Numbered from the stretch's first letter, positions 7,854 through 15,741 are shown. The stretch: DNA of 64,000 nucleotides from Pullichristensenella sp002068815 (GCA_040772885.1 JAXGXF010000010.1:1-64000), one strand, 5' to 3'. Notes: generated by a model from the letters alone, not told the origin. Numbers and translations: made by a program.

Positions 7854-8393
7854 ATGAATTTGCAGATGATATTCGCGGGCTTCGGCGGCCAGGGCGTGCT
7901 GCTGATGGGCCAGTTGATCGCGTACGCGGGCATGCTCTCCGGAAAAGAGGTCTCGTGGATGCCCGCCTACGGCCCGGAGATGCGCGGCGGCAGCGCGAAC
8001 TGCTCGGTCGTCGTCTCGGACGAGCCGGTCGGGTCGCCGAAGGTCGAGGACGCGGACGTGGTCGTCGCGATGAACAAGCCGTCGATGGCGGCGTTTGAGA
8101 AAAGCGTCGTCCCCGGGGGGCTGCTGATCTACAACAGCTCGCTGATCGACGACAAGCCGAAGCGCGCGGACATCCGGGCGGTCCCCGTGCCGGTCAGCGA
8201 GATCTCTTCGGAGCTCGGAAGCCCGAAGGTCGCGAACATGGTCATGCTCGGCGCGGTCGCGAAGCTCACCGGGGCCTTTTCGGCAGAGGAACTGGTGGAC
8301 GCGCTCAGACACAAGCTCGGCAGCGCCAAGGAGGGCATGATGCAGATGAACCGCGAGGCGATCGACCGCGGCATGGCGGTCGCGGAAGGATAG
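7854..8393 (+). CDS. 2-oxoacid:ferredoxin oxidoreductase, gamma subunit
   Basis: This 179-aa protein starts with IFAGFGGQGVLLMGQLIAYA and continues with MPAYGPEMRGGSANC, the standard signatures of the gamma (CoA-binding) subunit. It begins three bases after the beta-subunit stop and completes a four-subunit enzyme. The order delta-alpha-beta-gamma matches Vor/Kor-type enzymes more than the fused pyruvate enzyme. Confidence 0.9.
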   Translation: MNLQMIFAGFGGQGVLLMGQLIAYAGMLSGKEVSWMPAYGPEMRGGSANCSVVVSDEPVGSPKVEDADVVVAMNKPSMAAFEKSVVPGGLLIYNSSLIDDKPKRADIRAVPVPVSEISSELGSPKVANMVMLGAVAKLTGAFSAEELVDALRHKLGSAKEGMMQMNREAIDRGMAVAEG

Positions 8394-8397
8394 TTCC

Positions 8398-8670
8398 ATG
8401 CTTCTCACGGTCGGCGATGTTGTGAAGATGAAAAAGGCGCATCCCTGCGGAAGCGACCTGTGGAAGGTCACGTTCGTGGGCTCGGACATCAAGATGCGCT
8501 GCGAGGGCTGCGGAAGGGTGGTCATGCTCGAGCGTCCGGTGTTCGAAAAGCGAATCAAGCGCATCGAACGCGCGGTTTCTGAATCTTCGGTTCAGAAATC
8601 CGCGGTCGGCTCCGCCGACTTGGAAACCCGAAGGGTTTCCAACGTTGGCCATGCGGAGGATTCACAATGA
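8398..8670 (+). CDS. DUF951 family protein with a repeat-derived C-terminal extension
   Basis: The first 60 or so of 90 residues match the small DUF951 family: VGDVVKMKKAHPCGSDLWKV, then DIKMRCEGCGRVVML and FEKRIKRI. Function is unknown; members have a paired-cysteine CEGC motif, suggesting metal or nucleic-acid binding. Members normally end soon after that point. Here the frame continues about 30 residues through three consecutive perfect hairpins (8576-8640), which look like an inserted palindromic sequence that stayed in frame. It starts 4 nt after the gamma subunit, and its TGA overlaps the signal peptidase ATG. Confidence 0.75.
   Translation: MLLTVGDVVKMKKAHPCGSDLWKVTFVGSDIKMRCEGCGRVVMLERPVFEKRIKRIERAVSESSVQKSAVGSADLETRRVSNVGHAEDSQ
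8576..8640. repeat. Three tandem perfect hairpins inside the DUF951 3' end
   Basis: The first is TTTCTGAA (8576-8583) with TTCAGAAA (8591-8598). The second is GTCGGC (8605-8610) with GCCGAC (8614-8619). The third is GGAAACCC (8622-8629) with GGGTTTCC (8633-8640). All stems are perfect and loops are 3-7 nt. They lie in coding sequence without disrupting the frame. Confidence 0.85.
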
Positions 8671-9176
8671 GGCGGGCTGTATCCTGGTGGGTTTGGGTTC
8701 TGGGCGCGGTCGTCGTCGGGATCATCATACGCGATCAGGTGTTCGGCACCGCGCGCGTCATCGGGAGCTCGATGGAGCCGACGCTCTACAACACGGACAT
8801 CGTGCTTCTGACGAAGTTCGACTACTGGTTTTCGGGGCCGAACCGCGGCGACGTCGCGCTGTGCCTGCTGCCCGGCCGCGAGCAGACGTATTTGAAGCGC
8901 GTGGCGGCGATTCCGGGCGACTCCTATGCGATTCGGGGCGGCGTGGCATACTTAAACGGGGAGGTTCTCCCGGAAGCCTACGCGACGGGGACCGATCGCT
9001 GCGAGGACTTTCAGATCACGCTCGACGAGGGCGAGTACCTCGTGCTCGGCGACAACCGGCTCGAGAGCTACGACAGCCGCGCCGCGGACGTGGGCGTCCT
9101 CTCCAGGAGGGACTTTATCGGCCGCGCGCGATTTCACCTCTGGCCGATCGAGAAGTTTTTTCGGGGCATCTATTGA
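8667..9176 (+). CDS. lepB: Signal peptidase I (first copy)
   Basis: This 169-aa protein has one N-terminal membrane segment (residues about 7-22), the catalytic serine in GSSMEPTL (Ser35), the general-base lysine in YLKRVAAIPGD (Lys77) and the GDNRLESYDSR box near the C-terminus. It is a small Gram-positive-type peptidase with the catalytic domain outside the membrane, cleaving signal peptides during secretion. It starts by ATGA overlap with DUF951. A second signal peptidase follows after a long inverted repeat. Confidence 0.9.
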   Translation: MRRAVSWWVWVLGAVVVGIIIRDQVFGTARVIGSSMEPTLYNTDIVLLTKFDYWFSGPNRGDVALCLLPGREQTYLKRVAAIPGDSYAIRGGVAYLNGEVLPEAYATGTDRCEDFQITLDEGEYLVLGDNRLESYDSRAADVGVLSRRDFIGRARFHLWPIEKFFRGIY

Positions 9177-9185
9177 CACTGAGGG

Positions 9186-9289
9186 TGCCAAAAGTCCATT
9201 TCCATCCTCAGCGCCACAACATATTGGGCTCGTTACCGATTGTCTGCGCAATATGTTGCGGCTCAATCCCGGGAAATGGACTTTTGGCA
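9186..9289. repeat. Long inverted repeat (MITE-like) between the two signal peptidase genes
   Basis: The outer arms TGCCAAAAGTCCATTTCC (9186-9203) and GGAAATGGACTTTTGGCA (9272-9289) are perfectly complementary over 18 bp. Inner arms GCCACAACATATTG (9213-9226) and CAATATGTTGCGGC (9248-9261) pair with one mismatch. ATTGACA occurs on both sides (9172-9178 and 9298-9304), offset by 7-8 nt from the arms. It could be a MITE or REP-like element, or a very stable RNA hairpin. No transposase is nearby. Confidence 0.75.
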
Positions 9290-9321
9290 TCCGAATCATT
9301 GACAGAAGAGAGGTTTCATCT

Positions 9322-9954
9322 GTGAACGAGGAAATCAAGGGAGACACCCAGGGCGCGAACGTCCAGCCGCAGCGGGGGTCGAGGGTGTGGAAGGAGATTC
9401 GCGAGTGGGCGATCGCGCTCGCCGCGGCGGTTCTGATCGCGCTGTTGATCCGGACGTTCCTGTTCACGCTGATCCGCGTCGACGGGAATTCGATGATGGA
9501 CACGCTGCTCAACAACGAGCGGCTGTTCGTCTCGGTGCTCGACGTGAAGCTCGTGGGCGTCGACCGCGGCGACGTGGTCATCTGCCACTATCCGAACCGC
9601 TATTCGGCGGGTCTGTTCGGCATACGCTCGGAGACGAACTTCGTCAAGCGCGTCTGGGGCGTGCCGGGCGACGTCGTCGAGCGCAAGAACGGCGTGACCT
9701 ACGTAAACGGCGAGCCGATCGACGAGCTGCGCGGCGCGCTCTACCCGAACGGCAAGCCCGACGACTATGACCCGTACACGCTCGGCGCGGACGAGTACTT
9801 CGTCGTCGGCGACAACATCTACGACAGCCACGACTCGCGAGACTGGAACGACCGGCAGCCCGAGGGCGACGTCGGCCCGATCACCGGGGACATGATCATC
9901 GGCCGCGCGCGCTTCGTGATCTGGCCGCTGAACCGGATTCGCGTCATCGAGTAG
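9322..9954 (+). CDS. lepB: Signal peptidase I (second copy)
   Basis: This 210-aa protein has a charged cytoplasmic N-terminus, a membrane segment (about residues 30-50), the catalytic serine in GNSMMDTL (Ser57), the lysine in FVKRVWGVPGD (Lys109) and the GDNIYDSHDSRDW box. GTG 9322 was chosen because AGAGAGG lies about 8 nt upstream. The same frame is open further upstream, but that part is the right arm of the inverted repeat. It is 3 nt upstream of the M1-like gene, so the two are likely co-transcribed. Confidence 0.88.
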   Translation: MNEEIKGDTQGANVQPQRGSRVWKEIREWAIALAAAVLIALLIRTFLFTLIRVDGNSMMDTLLNNERLFVSVLDVKLVGVDRGDVVICHYPNRYSAGLFGIRSETNFVKRVWGVPGDVVERKNGVTYVNGEPIDELRGALYPNGKPDDYDPYTLGADEYFVVGDNIYDSHDSRDWNDRQPEGDVGPITGDMIIGRARFVIWPLNRIRVIE

Positions 9955-9957
9955 CCT

Positions 9958-11442
9958 ATGAGAAAGCACAACAGATTCGTGCGGCTGACCGCGCTGATCC
10001 TCGCGGGGCTCTTGGCGCTGGGCGCGATCGTGACGATCATACTGTCCGAGCACGCGCACGCGGAGGGGAATTCGGCCCCGGACCGCTACGCGATTTCGGC
10101 GGAATTTCTGGAGGACGGGCAGGCGCTGCGGATTTCGCAGCGCCTCGTCTATACGAACCGGACGGGGGAGGCGCTCGACCGCGTCGAGTTCTCCGTCTAC
10201 GGAAACGCGTTCCGGCGCGCGAGCGCGCTCCCGTACGAGAGCGGGGCGCTCCCGGCCGCGCTTCCGAAGGGATATGCGCCGGGCGGGTTCGAGTTTTCGA
10301 GCATCACCGTGGACGGGGCCGCCGCGGACTGGGGCATGGTCGGCGAAAACGAGCTGTTTCTGCGCGTCGCCTGCCGGCTCGAGGACGGCGAGAGCTGCGA
10401 GTTCGGGTTCGAGTACACGCTGCTTTTGACGCAGAACGCCGCGTTTCTGGGCGCCGGGGACACCGACTGGCGGTTGAGCGGCTTTTACCCCGAGGCACTG
10501 AAGTGGGAGGACGGCGACTTCGTCGCGCCGAAGCCGATCCAGCACGCGCGCTATGCGTACGCCGACCGCGCGGACTACGCGTTTTCGATCGCGCTTCCGG
10601 ATCGCTACATCGTCGCCGCGCCGGGCGAGGTGGCCGCGAAGCCGAACGGCGACGGGACGACGACGTGGAGCGTCTTCGCGTCGGGCGTGCGCGAGCTCGC
10701 GGTGTCGTTCGGCATGCGCTGGCGCGAGACCGCGGGGGAGACGGCGCTCGGCACGCGCGTCCGCGTGCTCTCGAACCTGCGAACGGGCGCGGGCGCGGCG
10801 CTTGAGACTTCGATCGAGGCGCTGGACACCTATGAAGGGTGGTTCGGCGCGCTCGGCGGAACCGTGATCGTCGCGCAGTCGGACCACGCGGTCGGGCTTC
10901 TGCCGCTGCCGGGCGTGCTCTGGGTGCCGGACGAGCTCTTTTCGGACAGGATGGCGCTGCGCCGGGCGCTCGCGAAGCAGTTCTTCGGCTATGCGGCGTA
11001 TTGCATGCCCACGGAGGACGCGTGGATGTCGGACGCGCTCTCGGAGTACCTCGCGTACCTCGCGCTCGAGGACGGCGAGGGCCACGACGCGTTTCTCGAG
11101 GAGCTGAACCGCGCGCTCGTGCCGTCCGTGCAGTACACGGTGCCGGGCGGGCTGGAAATCACAACCGACGCGGCGCTGTTCACCCAGGCCGAGTACGACG
11201 TAATCGTCCGCCGCCGCGGCGCGCTCGTGTTCCACGAGCTGCGCTCGGCGATGGGGCTCGAAACGATGCTCGAGGGATTGAAGCGGTTCTACGAGAAGGG
11301 CCTCATGACCGACGTGCTCGGCGAGTACGACCTCGTCGATGCGCTCGATTCCGCGAGCGGCGGGAGCTGGGAGGCGTTCCTGACCGACTGGCTGTTCAAC
11401 ATCGACGAGTACCAGAGGCAGAACATCGAGTGGATGGAATAG
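9958..11442 (+). CDS. Secreted or membrane-anchored M1-peptidase-like protein lacking metal ligands
   Basis: This 494-aa protein has an N-terminal signal/anchor (residues about 8-30) followed by a beta-rich domain and an alpha-helical domain resembling M1 (gluzincin) aminopeptidases. Where M1 enzymes have HEIAHQWFG, this protein has RALAKQFFG (about residue 336); both histidines and the catalytic glutamate are replaced. The downstream WLNEG motif is WMSDALSEYL. The fold looks kept but the zinc site is gone, so it is probably a pseudo-peptidase used for binding or scaffolding outside the cell. The start is 3 nt after the signal peptidase stop. Assignment rests on these local motifs and order. 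Confidence 0.65.
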   Translation: MRKHNRFVRLTALILAGLLALGAIVTIILSEHAHAEGNSAPDRYAISAEFLEDGQALRISQRLVYTNRTGEALDRVEFSVYGNAFRRASALPYESGALPAALPKGYAPGGFEFSSITVDGAAADWGMVGENELFLRVACRLEDGESCEFGFEYTLLLTQNAAFLGAGDTDWRLSGFYPEALKWEDGDFVAPKPIQHARYAYADRADYAFSIALPDRYIVAAPGEVAAKPNGDGTTTWSVFASGVRELAVSFGMRWRETAGETALGTRVRVLSNLRTGAGAALETSIEALDTYEGWFGALGGTVIVAQSDHAVGLLPLPGVLWVPDELFSDRMALRRALAKQFFGYAAYCMPTEDAWMSDALSEYLAYLALEDGEGHDAFLEELNRALVPSVQYTVPGGLEITTDAALFTQAEYDVIVRRRGALVFHELRSAMGLETMLEGLKRFYEKGLMTDVLGEYDLVDALDSASGGSWEAFLTDWLFNIDEYQRQNIEWME

Positions 11443-11504
11443 ACTTCGGTCGTTTTTGCAAAAGTACGAGTCAAAACAGACCGGATTCCATTTTGGAGGT
11501 TGCC

Positions 11505-12113
11505 ATGGAGGTTCAAAATCTTCGGTTGCTGGCGTCGGCCCTCTTTTCCTACGGCATGGACCCCTGCTTTCTCGACCTCGAGACCGGGGAGATCACGAGC
11601 AGGCCGGATCTTGGCCCGGAGGCGCGCTATTTGCCCCTGCCGCAATATTGCTCGGCGCACGTCCGGCAATTGTACATGGAGAGGATGTTCGCCGAGGGCG
11701 CGATCGAGGACCTCTGCAGCCTCCGCGCGTACCCGCGCTTTGCGCTCGGGGAGCCCTGCTCGGACCTCGCGCTCGAGTACCTCGCCGAGGCGCACAATCT
11801 GTGCGAATCCTTCAACACGGAGACCTCCGCGGACGACGTGCCGGGCACGGTGCGCGCGCATGAGACCTACGCGGATTTCCAGGAGCGGTTTGAGCTCGGC
11901 TACGCCCGGGCGTGGTGCGAGGCGCGCGGGTTCTCCTATGTGCTCAGAAAGGCGCCGCGCCGCCCCGCGATATTCGAATATTCCCGGGCGTGGTGCGAGC
12001 GGCGCGGCATTTTCCGCGTGTTCGAAACGAGGGGCCGCCCCGCGACCAGCGTGACCGCCGTCGTGCCCATCCGGATACCGTTTGCTTCGCGAAGCCGACC
12101 GCGCGGGCTGTGA
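11505..12113 (+). CDS. Hypothetical protein with FLDLETGEI motif (possibly UPF0158-related)
   Basis: This 202-aa cytoplasmic-looking protein was not assigned with confidence. The N-terminal CFLDLETGEI resembles the start of UPF0158-type proteins. The C-terminal part contains a near-duplicate, YARAWCEARGF and YSRAWCERRGI, 29 residues apart. ATG 11505 has TTGGAGGT upstream. There is no signal peptide or membrane segment. It follows the M1-like gene by 62 nt and ends in an intrinsic terminator that overlaps its stop codon. Confidence 0.6.
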   Translation: MEVQNLRLLASALFSYGMDPCFLDLETGEITSRPDLGPEARYLPLPQYCSAHVRQLYMERMFAEGAIEDLCSLRAYPRFALGEPCSDLALEYLAEAHNLCESFNTETSADDVPGTVRAHETYADFQERFELGYARAWCEARGFSYVLRKAPRRPAIFEYSRAWCERRGIFRVFETRGRPATSVTAVVPIRIPFASRSRPRGL

Positions 12114-12128
12114 TGCCCGCCTTTTTTT
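12103..12128 (+). terminator. Intrinsic terminator overlapping the stop codon of 11505-12113
   Basis: GCGGGC (12103-12108), loop TGTGAT, GCCCGC (12115-12120), then a run of seven T residues. Confidence 0.85.
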
Positions 12129-12139
12129 ATTCCGAGAAA

Positions 12140-12169
12140 TGGATAAAACCGCGCGGCGGAGGCGTCTAA
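12140..12169 (+). promoter_or_regulatory. Putative ECF-type autoregulated promoter
   Basis: TGGATAA (12140-12146), a 16-nt spacer and CGTCTAA (12163-12169) lie ahead of the ECF sigma gene. The other ECF sigma gene of this window has TGGACAA-15 nt-CGTCTAA at the corresponding place. The shared CGTC core is typical of ECF -10 elements. Confidence 0.5.
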
Positions 12170-12214
12170 CGTGTGGAGCTCCAAGGGACAAACGCGTTGG
12201 ATGGGAGAGAACCG

Positions 12215-12700
12215 ATGACGAATCGCGAATTTCAGACGCGCGTGCTCGGATGCGAGCGCAGGCTGTACGGCATCGCGTACATGCTTCTGAACAGCGCCGC
12301 GGACTGCGAGGACGCCGTGCAGGAGGCGCTGCTGCGCGCGTGGCGGCGGCTCGGCACGCTTCGGGAGGAAGCGTACTTTGAGACGTGGCTCATGCGCATC
12401 GTAATCAACGAGTGCAAACAGCTGCTCAGGCGGCGCGGGCGCAGGGCGGAGGGGCCGCTCCCGGAGACGCTGCCCGCGCCGCCGCCACCGAACCCGGAAC
12501 TCTATCGGGCGCTTCGCGCACTCGACGCCCGGCACAGAATCGTGCTCACGCTCAAGTACATCGACGGCTACGGCGTCGCGGAGATCGCGCGCATCCTCTG
12601 CGTCCCGCAGGGGACGGTCGCCTCGAGGCTGAGCCGCGCGCGGAAGATGCTCAAGGATCAGTTGGAGGGAGGGGACATCCATGCAAACTCCCCGATTTGA
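12215..12700 (+). CDS. ECF-subfamily RNA polymerase sigma factor
   Basis: This 161-aa protein has region 2 (CEDAVQEALLRAWRRLGT, residues about 30-47, then FETWLMRIVINECKQLL) and region 4 (VLTLKYIDGYGVAEIARIL followed by PQGTVASRLSRARKML). ATG 12215 follows GGGAGAG. The gene overlaps the downstream membrane-protein gene by 20 nt, the usual arrangement of a sigma factor and its anti-sigma partner. Confidence 0.88.
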   Translation: MTNREFQTRVLGCERRLYGIAYMLLNSAADCEDAVQEALLRAWRRLGTLREEAYFETWLMRIVINECKQLLRRRGRRAEGPLPETLPAPPPPNPELYRALRALDARHRIVLTLKYIDGYGVAEIARILCVPQGTVASRLSRARKMLKDQLEGGDIHANSPI

Positions 12701-13808
12701 GGGCGCTTTGCCGCCCACGCCGGAATCCTTTCGCCGCGCCGTCGTGCGCGCATTGCAAAAAACGGAGGAAGAGCCCATGCGAAAGCGTACATTGCGTGTT
12801 TCACTGCTGGCCGCGGTGCTCGCGGCAATCCTGTTGATCGGCACGGCGCTCGCCGTGGGGAGCCGCTTGGGGATTCTGGAATTTCTCGGGCAGGCCGGCC
12901 GAACCACCCCCGCGGGGGAAGCCCCGGACATCGAGAGGCCGGGCACGGCGGCCTCGAACGGGAAGTATACCCTGACCGTCTCGGAGGCCTATTTTGCCGG
13001 CGACACCGCGAACATACTCGTCGAGGTCGCCCGCACGGGAGAGCCGTTCGCGCCGGACGAAATCCCGTTCTGGGGGCCGACCGTGGAAACCGGGGACGGC
13101 GAGGAACTGCCGTGCGAGCACGAGGAGCGGTGGGTCGACGGGAAGATGTACTACTACTTCGTCTGCGCGCTGCCGGACGGCGCGGGCGACCAATTGACGC
13201 TCTGCATCGCTTCTCCGTTCACGGACGAGCCGGTTCCCGTCCCGCTCACGAAGAGGCCGGAGGGGGCGGAGGCGAACGTGGCGGCGGGGGATGCCGCGAT
13301 CGACGGCGCCGGCATCGCGTTCGAGGAGATTTCCCTTTCGCGCACGGCGCTCGACATCGCGCTGACGCTGACTTATACGGTCGACCGCTCCGCGATCCGC
13401 GCGCCGGAGCTGCCCAGCGGCAACCTCACCTACTTTACCGGCGGCGACGGCGTCTATCACATGAACCCGGAATGCCCCGCGATGGGCGGCGCCGCGCGCC
13501 CCTGTCCGTTCGAGGAGATCGCGGGCGGCATGCGTTCCTGCACACTCCCCGGCTGCAGCTTCTTCACCGAGCCGTTTGAGGCCGAGGAGGCCGGCGTCAT
13601 GTTCGAGCTCGTCGACGCGCAGGGGAACGTGCTGGAAACGGACGGGCTCAATTCGGCCCTGCTTCTGGAGGACGGGCGCTATCGCGAGACGCTGCTGATC
13701 CGCTCGGAAACCATCCCGGAATCGTTCCGCATACGCGCGTTCGACTGCTGGACGAAGTACCGCTGGCGGGATACCGTCGAGGTGTCGGCGGCGGAAATCG
13801 CACATTGA
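12681..13808 (+). CDS. Membrane-anchored anti-sigma-type partner protein with embedded metal-site-like motif
   Basis: This 375-aa protein has a short cytoplasmic N-terminus (about 34 residues), one membrane segment (about 39-60) and a long extracellular beta-rich region. That layout, and overlap with an ECF sigma gene, suggests an anti-sigma factor of the DUF4179-like kind seen at 43432-44607. Within the extracellular part is an insertion with YHMNPECP, then CPFEEI and RSCTLPGC, recalling small Cys/His metal-binding motifs of Ada type. The inducing signal is unknown. GGAGGGAGGGG provides a strong ribosome-binding site. Confidence 0.6.
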   Translation: MQTPRFEGALPPTPESFRRAVVRALQKTEEEPMRKRTLRVSLLAAVLAAILLIGTALAVGSRLGILEFLGQAGRTTPAGEAPDIERPGTAASNGKYTLTVSEAYFAGDTANILVEVARTGEPFAPDEIPFWGPTVETGDGEELPCEHEERWVDGKMYYYFVCALPDGAGDQLTLCIASPFTDEPVPVPLTKRPEGAEANVAAGDAAIDGAGIAFEEISLSRTALDIALTLTYTVDRSAIRAPELPSGNLTYFTGGDGVYHMNPECPAMGGAARPCPFEEIAGGMRSCTLPGCSFFTEPFEAEEAGVMFELVDAQGNVLETDGLNSALLLEDGRYRETLLIRSETIPESFRIRAFDCWTKYRWRDTVEVSAAEIAH

Positions 13809-13831
13809 GAAAATCGGGAAGAGCACGAAAA

Positions 13832-13857
13832 AAACCGCCCCCGTTCGGAGGCGGTTT
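13832..13857. terminator. Bidirectional terminator between the anti-sigma gene and rny
   Basis: AAACCGCC (13832-13839) pairs with GGCGGTTT (13850-13857). An A-run lies on the left and T-rich sequence on the right, serving convergent genes. Confidence 0.75.
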
Positions 13858-13867
13858 CGTCTGTCGT

Positions 13868-15403
13868 TTACTTCGCGAAGTCGACCGCTCGGGTCTCGCG
13901 GATGACGTTGACCTTGATCTGGCCGGGGTACTCCATCTCGCTCTCGATGCGCTTGACGATCTCCTTGGCGAGGATCAGCGTGCCGGCGTCGTTGACGTCC
14001 TCGGGCTTGACGATGATGCGGATCTCGCGGCCGGACTGTATCGCATAGCAGGTCTCGACGCCCTCGAACGAGTAGGCGATCGCCTCGAGCTTCTCCAGGC
14101 GCTTGATGTAGTTCTCGAGCGACTCGCGCCGGGCGCCGGGCCTCGCGGCGGAGATGGCGTCCGCGGCCTGCACGAGCACCGCCTCGACCGAGGTCGCCTC
14201 GACGTCGCCGTGGTGCGCCATGATGCAGTTGATCACGTGGTCGTTCTCGCGGAACTTCTTGGCGAGCTCCGCGCCGATGGTCACGTGGGTTCCCTCGACC
14301 TCGTGGTCGATCGCCTTGCCAATGTCGTGCAAGAGCCCCGCGCGCTTTGCGATCTGGACGTCCGCGCCGAGCTCGGCGGCCATGATGCCGGCCAGGTGGC
14401 TGACCTCGATCGAGTGCCTGAGCACGTTCTGGCCGTAGCTCGTGCGGTAGCGCATGCGGCCGAGCAATTTCACAAGCTCCGGGTGGATGTTGTGCAGATT
14501 CGTCTCGAACACGGCCTGTTCGCCGGCCTCGCGAATCTGCTGGTCGACCTCCTTGCGCGCCTTCTCGACCATTTCCTCGATGCGCGCGGGGTGGATGCGG
14601 CCGTCCATGATCAGCTTCTCGAGCGCGATGCGCGCGACCTCGCGGCGCACCGGGTCGAACGCGGAGATGATGACGGCCTCCGGCGTGTCGTCGATGATCA
14701 AATCGACGCCGGTCGCGGTCTCGAGCGTCCGGATGTTGCGGCCCTCGCGGCCGATGATGCGGCCCTTCATGTCGTCGTTCGGGAGCGCGACGACCGACAC
14801 CGTCGTCTCGGCGACGTGGTCGGCGGCGCACTTCTGGATCGCCAGCGCGATCAGGTTGCGGGCCTTCTTGTCGCCCTCCTCCTTCGCGCGCGCCTCGATC
14901 TCGCGCACCATGACCGCCGCGTCGTGGTAGGCGTCCTTCTGTATGCGGCCGATCAAAATGTTCTTCGCGTCCTCCATCGTGAGGTTTGCGATGCGCTCGA
15001 GCTCCTCCTGCTGCTGGTCGTGCAGCTGGTGCGCGTCGCGCTCGAGCCGCTCGGCCTCCTTGAACTTCTCGGCGAGCGCCTCTTCGCGCGCCTCGAGATG
15101 GTCCGACTTCTTGTCGAGCTGCTCCTCGCGCTGTGTAACCCGGCGCTCCAGGCGGCTGACCTCGCTCCGGCGGTCGCGGACTTCCTTGTCGAGCTCGCTC
15201 TTTAAGCGGATGATCTCCTCCTTCGCCTCCAGAACGGCCTCTTTTTTCTTGTCTTCGGCCTTGCGGGTTGCTTCCTCAAGCATGTTGCGGGCGAACTCCT
15301 CGGTCTGCCCGATCTTCTTCTCCATCGCGTTCTTGCGGTAGAAATACCCTGCCGCCAAGCCAACCGCCAGCGAAACCACCGCGACGATTGCATAAATAAA
15401 CAA
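13868..15403 (-). CDS. rny: Ribonuclease Y
   Basis: This 511-aa protein has an N-terminal membrane anchor (residues about 3-22), a long charged coiled coil to about residue 190, a KH domain with GRIIGREGRNIR, and an HD domain with the HD pair in GLLHDIGKAIDHE. It matches RNase Y in length and order. It is a membrane-bound endoribonuclease that starts mRNA decay. The start codon is TTG (15401-15403 on the plus strand), preceded by GGAGGGG; no better in-frame ATG is near. The promoter lies about 270 nt upstream, leaving a long 5' leader. Confidence 0.93.
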   Translation of the reverse strand: MFIYAIVAVVSLAVGLAAGYFYRKNAMEKKIGQTEEFARNMLEEATRKAEDKKKEAVLEAKEEIIRLKSELDKEVRDRRSEVSRLERRVTQREEQLDKKSDHLEAREEALAEKFKEAERLERDAHQLHDQQQEELERIANLTMEDAKNILIGRIQKDAYHDAAVMVREIEARAKEEGDKKARNLIALAIQKCAADHVAETTVSVVALPNDDMKGRIIGREGRNIRTLETATGVDLIIDDTPEAVIISAFDPVRREVARIALEKLIMDGRIHPARIEEMVEKARKEVDQQIREAGEQAVFETNLHNIHPELVKLLGRMRYRTSYGQNVLRHSIEVSHLAGIMAAELGADVQIAKRAGLLHDIGKAIDHEVEGTHVTIGAELAKKFRENDHVINCIMAHHGDVEATSVEAVLVQAADAISAARPGARRESLENYIKRLEKLEAIAYSFEGVETCYAIQSGREIRIIVKPEDVNDAGTLILAKEIVKRIESEMEYPGQIKVNVIRETRAVDFAK

Positions 15404-15698
15404 GCGTTGACCCCTCCCTCTCCAAAAATTCTCAATTCTCTTTCAGAATCGGCAGGGGCCGCGCGCCTGTTGCAGGGCAGCAAATATGAATCTGTCGACA
15501 GTTCCGGTCCGCAGAGTATGATGAAGCCGCGAGGCGGCTGGGAATCTATCGTCAGTCAAATCGGCCTTTGCCGCGAGCATACGTATCGGCAGTTCCGATC
15601 ACCATCGGCGGCGCCGGGCTGCAATCCTTTAGCGCCGGCTGCTCATAACAATACGCAGACTACCTAATAATTGTATTCGACGTTGCGCGGCTTGTCAA
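15404..15698 (-). promoter_or_regulatory. rny promoter and long 5' leader
   Basis: On the minus strand TTGACA (15693-15698) is followed by a 17-nt spacer and TACAAT (15670-15675), a near-consensus promoter. The TTG start of rny is about 260 nt downstream, so the transcript has a long leader with no open frame of note. Short inverted repeats are visible (for example AGCCGCCTCGCGGCT). I do not recognise a known riboswitch class. Confidence 0.6.
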
Positions 15699-15741
15699 GC
15701 AAAGAATGCGCAAACCTGCCCATCCAAATATGAAGAAAATT

